Part shown: positions 62,152 through 64,000 of the stretch, in pieces
Layout: each line of letters begins with the position of its first letter
Position numbering within the stretch: the stretch's first letter is position 1
From: Botryotinia globosa
Lineage: Eukaryota > Ascomycota > Leotiomycetes > Helotiales > Sclerotiniaceae
Direction of reading: 5' to 3'
Assembly (NCBI GenBank): GCA_014898425.1
Contig: RCSZ01000015.1
Coordinates: 124,001-188,000, forward strand
Length of the DNA stretch: 64,000 nt
Notes under the pieces: generated by a model
The model's database searches: none
Told to the model about the DNA's origin: nothing
Seen by the model: the letters and a program-made list of their open reading frames with translations, nothing else
Made by a program: the position numbers and the translations under genes

Positions 62152-64000
62152 CTACATCTCATCATCCCCACCCATTCCCTTATCCGCCATAAACAATCTT
62201 GTTAACTCCTCTATCCTCTTCCCCAATTCATCAACTTTATTTTCTAATCTTCTTTCTCTTTCGCTTGTCCTCTCGTCTTCTTCTTCTGTCCTTTGTATTC
62301 TTCGTGCTGTATCATCATCCTCTCCTCCTAACCCACTATTTTCTCCCTCAAACGTCAATTTCTTATTAGGTTTTCCATTTCCTTTTCCATTACATTGTCC
62401 ACAATTACCCACATCAGAAGAACATCCATCTTTCCTCCCCCTAAGGCCTCCCTCCCACTTTCCACTGACAAGTGGACTCGCCTCTCCATCTCTAATACCC
62501 GGTCCATCCATAAAATGCAATGAATTATTTGTACCCGTCCTACTCGTCAAGAACTTCTTCTTCGCTTTTCCTTTATATGCTGGTTCTCCACTCATACTTG
62601 TCGTTCTACCAGCTCCGCTATGAGGTGTAGATGGTACTGTAGCAATTGGTGTGCGGGGGAAAGATGATGGATCTTGTATATGTTCATTAACACCTTCGAA
62701 GATGTTAATTGCGAGTACAATTGGCGCATGTGTTGCTTTCAGTAGCCCTATTCGGATTCTACGTAATGTAGAAGAACTCATGAAGAGTCTAAGTGGTCTG
62801 ATGAGAATGAGAGGGATGAGATTGAGTGGCGGGTAAAAGTGCGTAAGTCGGTTAGAAGTGGAGGATTCAAGCACGTAAACCGAGTATACAAACAAATATT
62901 CTTCTTTGGCATGGGAAAAAACTCTCGAAAAGCTATCACTCAAGATACTTATTAAGGAGGTTATTAGTAGAATCTGGGTCAAGATAACGAAGATTATCAT
63001 AAGTGGAGGACCAAATTGAGGTGATATTTGGTTCATTATATCAAAACCAAGGTATGAAGATCCGAAGAATACTTTGAGGAGAACCCAAGACATTTCGCCC
63101 AAGGTAAATGAATCGCGGGCTAGGAGGGTAAATGTTGTTAGAAAACCGAGGTAAAGAATTAGGACGATGACCATAAATTTAACGAAGTCTTTGGCCATAG
63201 CCTTTAGACAAGGAATCAAAGTGCCAAAGTATGGATGGAGACTAAGAAGTGAACATATTCTAAAGTAATGTTAGTCCTATATCGATCCGACACACGTGAC
63301 AAGAAATGACCGGGGTTGTGCTTAGTGTAGAATATAAGCGAGGCGCTAACCCCAGTCCCGGTTATTTCCTGTCACGTGTACCAAAACCCTCTCCTGGGAC
63401 GTAGGACAGTCTGACAAAATCCATGAAGACCCTCGACCTTTAAGAATGGTCCTGTTTCTGAATGATATATCACGAACTCACCTTGGAAATAAAAACAATG
63501 CCTCTAGGGATAGAATGTCAAAAGCCATGTCGATAATAATCCCATCATCCTTCGTCAAACCAATGACACCTAGATAACTTTAGACACTTTCAGGTATTAA
63601 ATCAAGGAGTACTAACGAGTGATTAGGAAAGCAGCTCCTATCAAAATAATCATCAAATCACAAGTATTCCATATATCAACTGCATAGAATATCGAGCCCG
63701 CATCTATGAACTCTCCAAGCTCATCATATGCAAAAGCAGCAAACCATACATAGAGAATAATTTCAAGGGGCGTAATGTAATATCTGCAAATATGTTAGAC
63801 ATTGGGAGGACTGGAAGGGCAGATAGGACAGAATGACAGAAGGACAGAAGGACAGAAGGACTTACGGATTCCGTTCAACAAGAACTGCATAATATAGAAA
63901 TAGGAAAGAAGCAAAGAATAAAACTTCAAAAGCTTTGATATATCTTGGTACTCTCAATCTCGAAAAGGGGTCGGACTTCTTCCTATTATAAAACTGAGCT
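62152..64000 (-). CDS. YVC1: Vacuolar TRP-type cation channel, 3' part
   Basis: This is the fungal vacuolar TRP channel that releases Ca2+ from the vacuole on hyperosmotic or mechanical stimuli. Visible exons in coding order are 64000-63866 (partial), 63783-63617, 63569-63482 and 63259-62152. Phases match at every junction (ERN-P-YYITPLEI; LIT-R-VIGL; LFP-R-ICSLL). Conserved blocks are RKKSDPFSRLRVPRYIKAFE, FAYDELGEFIDAG..FYAVDIWNTCD, AFDILSLEALFLFPRICSLLSLHPYFGTLIPCLKAMAKDFVKF, and the pore region FTTFTLLARDSFTLGEMSWVLLKVFFGSSYLGFD, each read here across exon joins. The cytosolic C-tail is disordered, with a terminal coiled coil (RRLENKVDELGKRIEELTRL) ending GGDDEM. The N-terminus lies beyond the right edge. 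Confidence 0.92.
63292..63379. mobile_element. Short inverted-repeat element inside a YVC1 intron
   Basis: 63292-63314 (acacgtgacaagaaatgacc...) matches the reverse complement of 63357-63379 at 21 of 23 positions. The arms each include CACGTG-like ends. It lies in the 222-nt third visible intron, whereas the other two YVC1 introns here are 47 and 82 nt. This is consistent with a small foldback/MITE insertion. No target duplication is evident. Confidence 0.6.

Noticed and set aside
1..64000. CRISPR arrays, bacterial-type operons, rRNA genes
   Set aside because: No direct repeat-spacer structure, no bacterial gene organisation and no rRNA-like sequence. All confident genes are eukaryotic with spliceosomal introns.

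Overview
This window is nuclear DNA of a filamentous ascomycete. The genes have short introns (47-100 nt, GT...AG, with ctaac-like branch sites), most products have clear fungal orthologues, and the intergenic DNA is AT-rich and full of simple repeats. 2EXR, Zn2Cys6, GH105 and Clr2-type genes together, with this base composition, suggest a leotiomycete such as the Botrytis/Sclerotinia group. That placement is an inference. Gene models were built by hand from splice signals, reading phase and family alignment from memory.

Layout. 1-855: 3' end of a PAQR/Izh membrane receptor gene. 1073-1466: a MITE-like element with 83-bp perfect terminal inverted repeats. 2569-9349: two divergent, decayed genes of unknown function whose reading frames are broken by stop codons, nearly all explained by single C-to-T changes at CpA. 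Their shared upstream region carries an inverted copy of the same ~36-bp element near each start. 10931-12831: a Clr2-like heterochromatin silencing gene. 15154-16837: a protein with three zinc-ribbon-like repeats. 17-31 kb: about 14 kb with no supportable intact gene, holding tandem arrays, a small inverted-repeat element and a cluster of a repeated 14-bp motif on both strands. 31.1-32.3 kb: a gene remnant and a small secreted protein.

33.4-39.5 kb: kynurenine formamidase and an FAD monooxygenase are divergent, followed by a Zn2Cys6 regulator. This could be a small tryptophan/aromatic catabolism group. Each of the two enzyme genes has a 12-bp-unit tandem array right after its stop. 40-45 kb: a 2EXR protein, a glutathione S-transferase and a secreted GH105 pectin-degrading enzyme. 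45.6-57.5 kb is a dense housekeeping block: MET8 (siroheme), PEP7/VAC1 (endosomal FYVE protein), LAT1 (pyruvate dehydrogenase E2) and SEC7 (Arf-GEF). 58.7-62.0 kb: a large protein with three Zn-cluster motifs. 62.2-64.0 kb: the vacuolar TRP channel YVC1, cut by the right edge.

The most unusual content is the decayed divergent pair with mirrored promoters at 2.6-9.3 kb, the motif cluster at 27.4-29.6 kb, and the mirrored arrays around the kynurenine formamidase/monooxygenase pair. I did not identify a complete new system with confidence.
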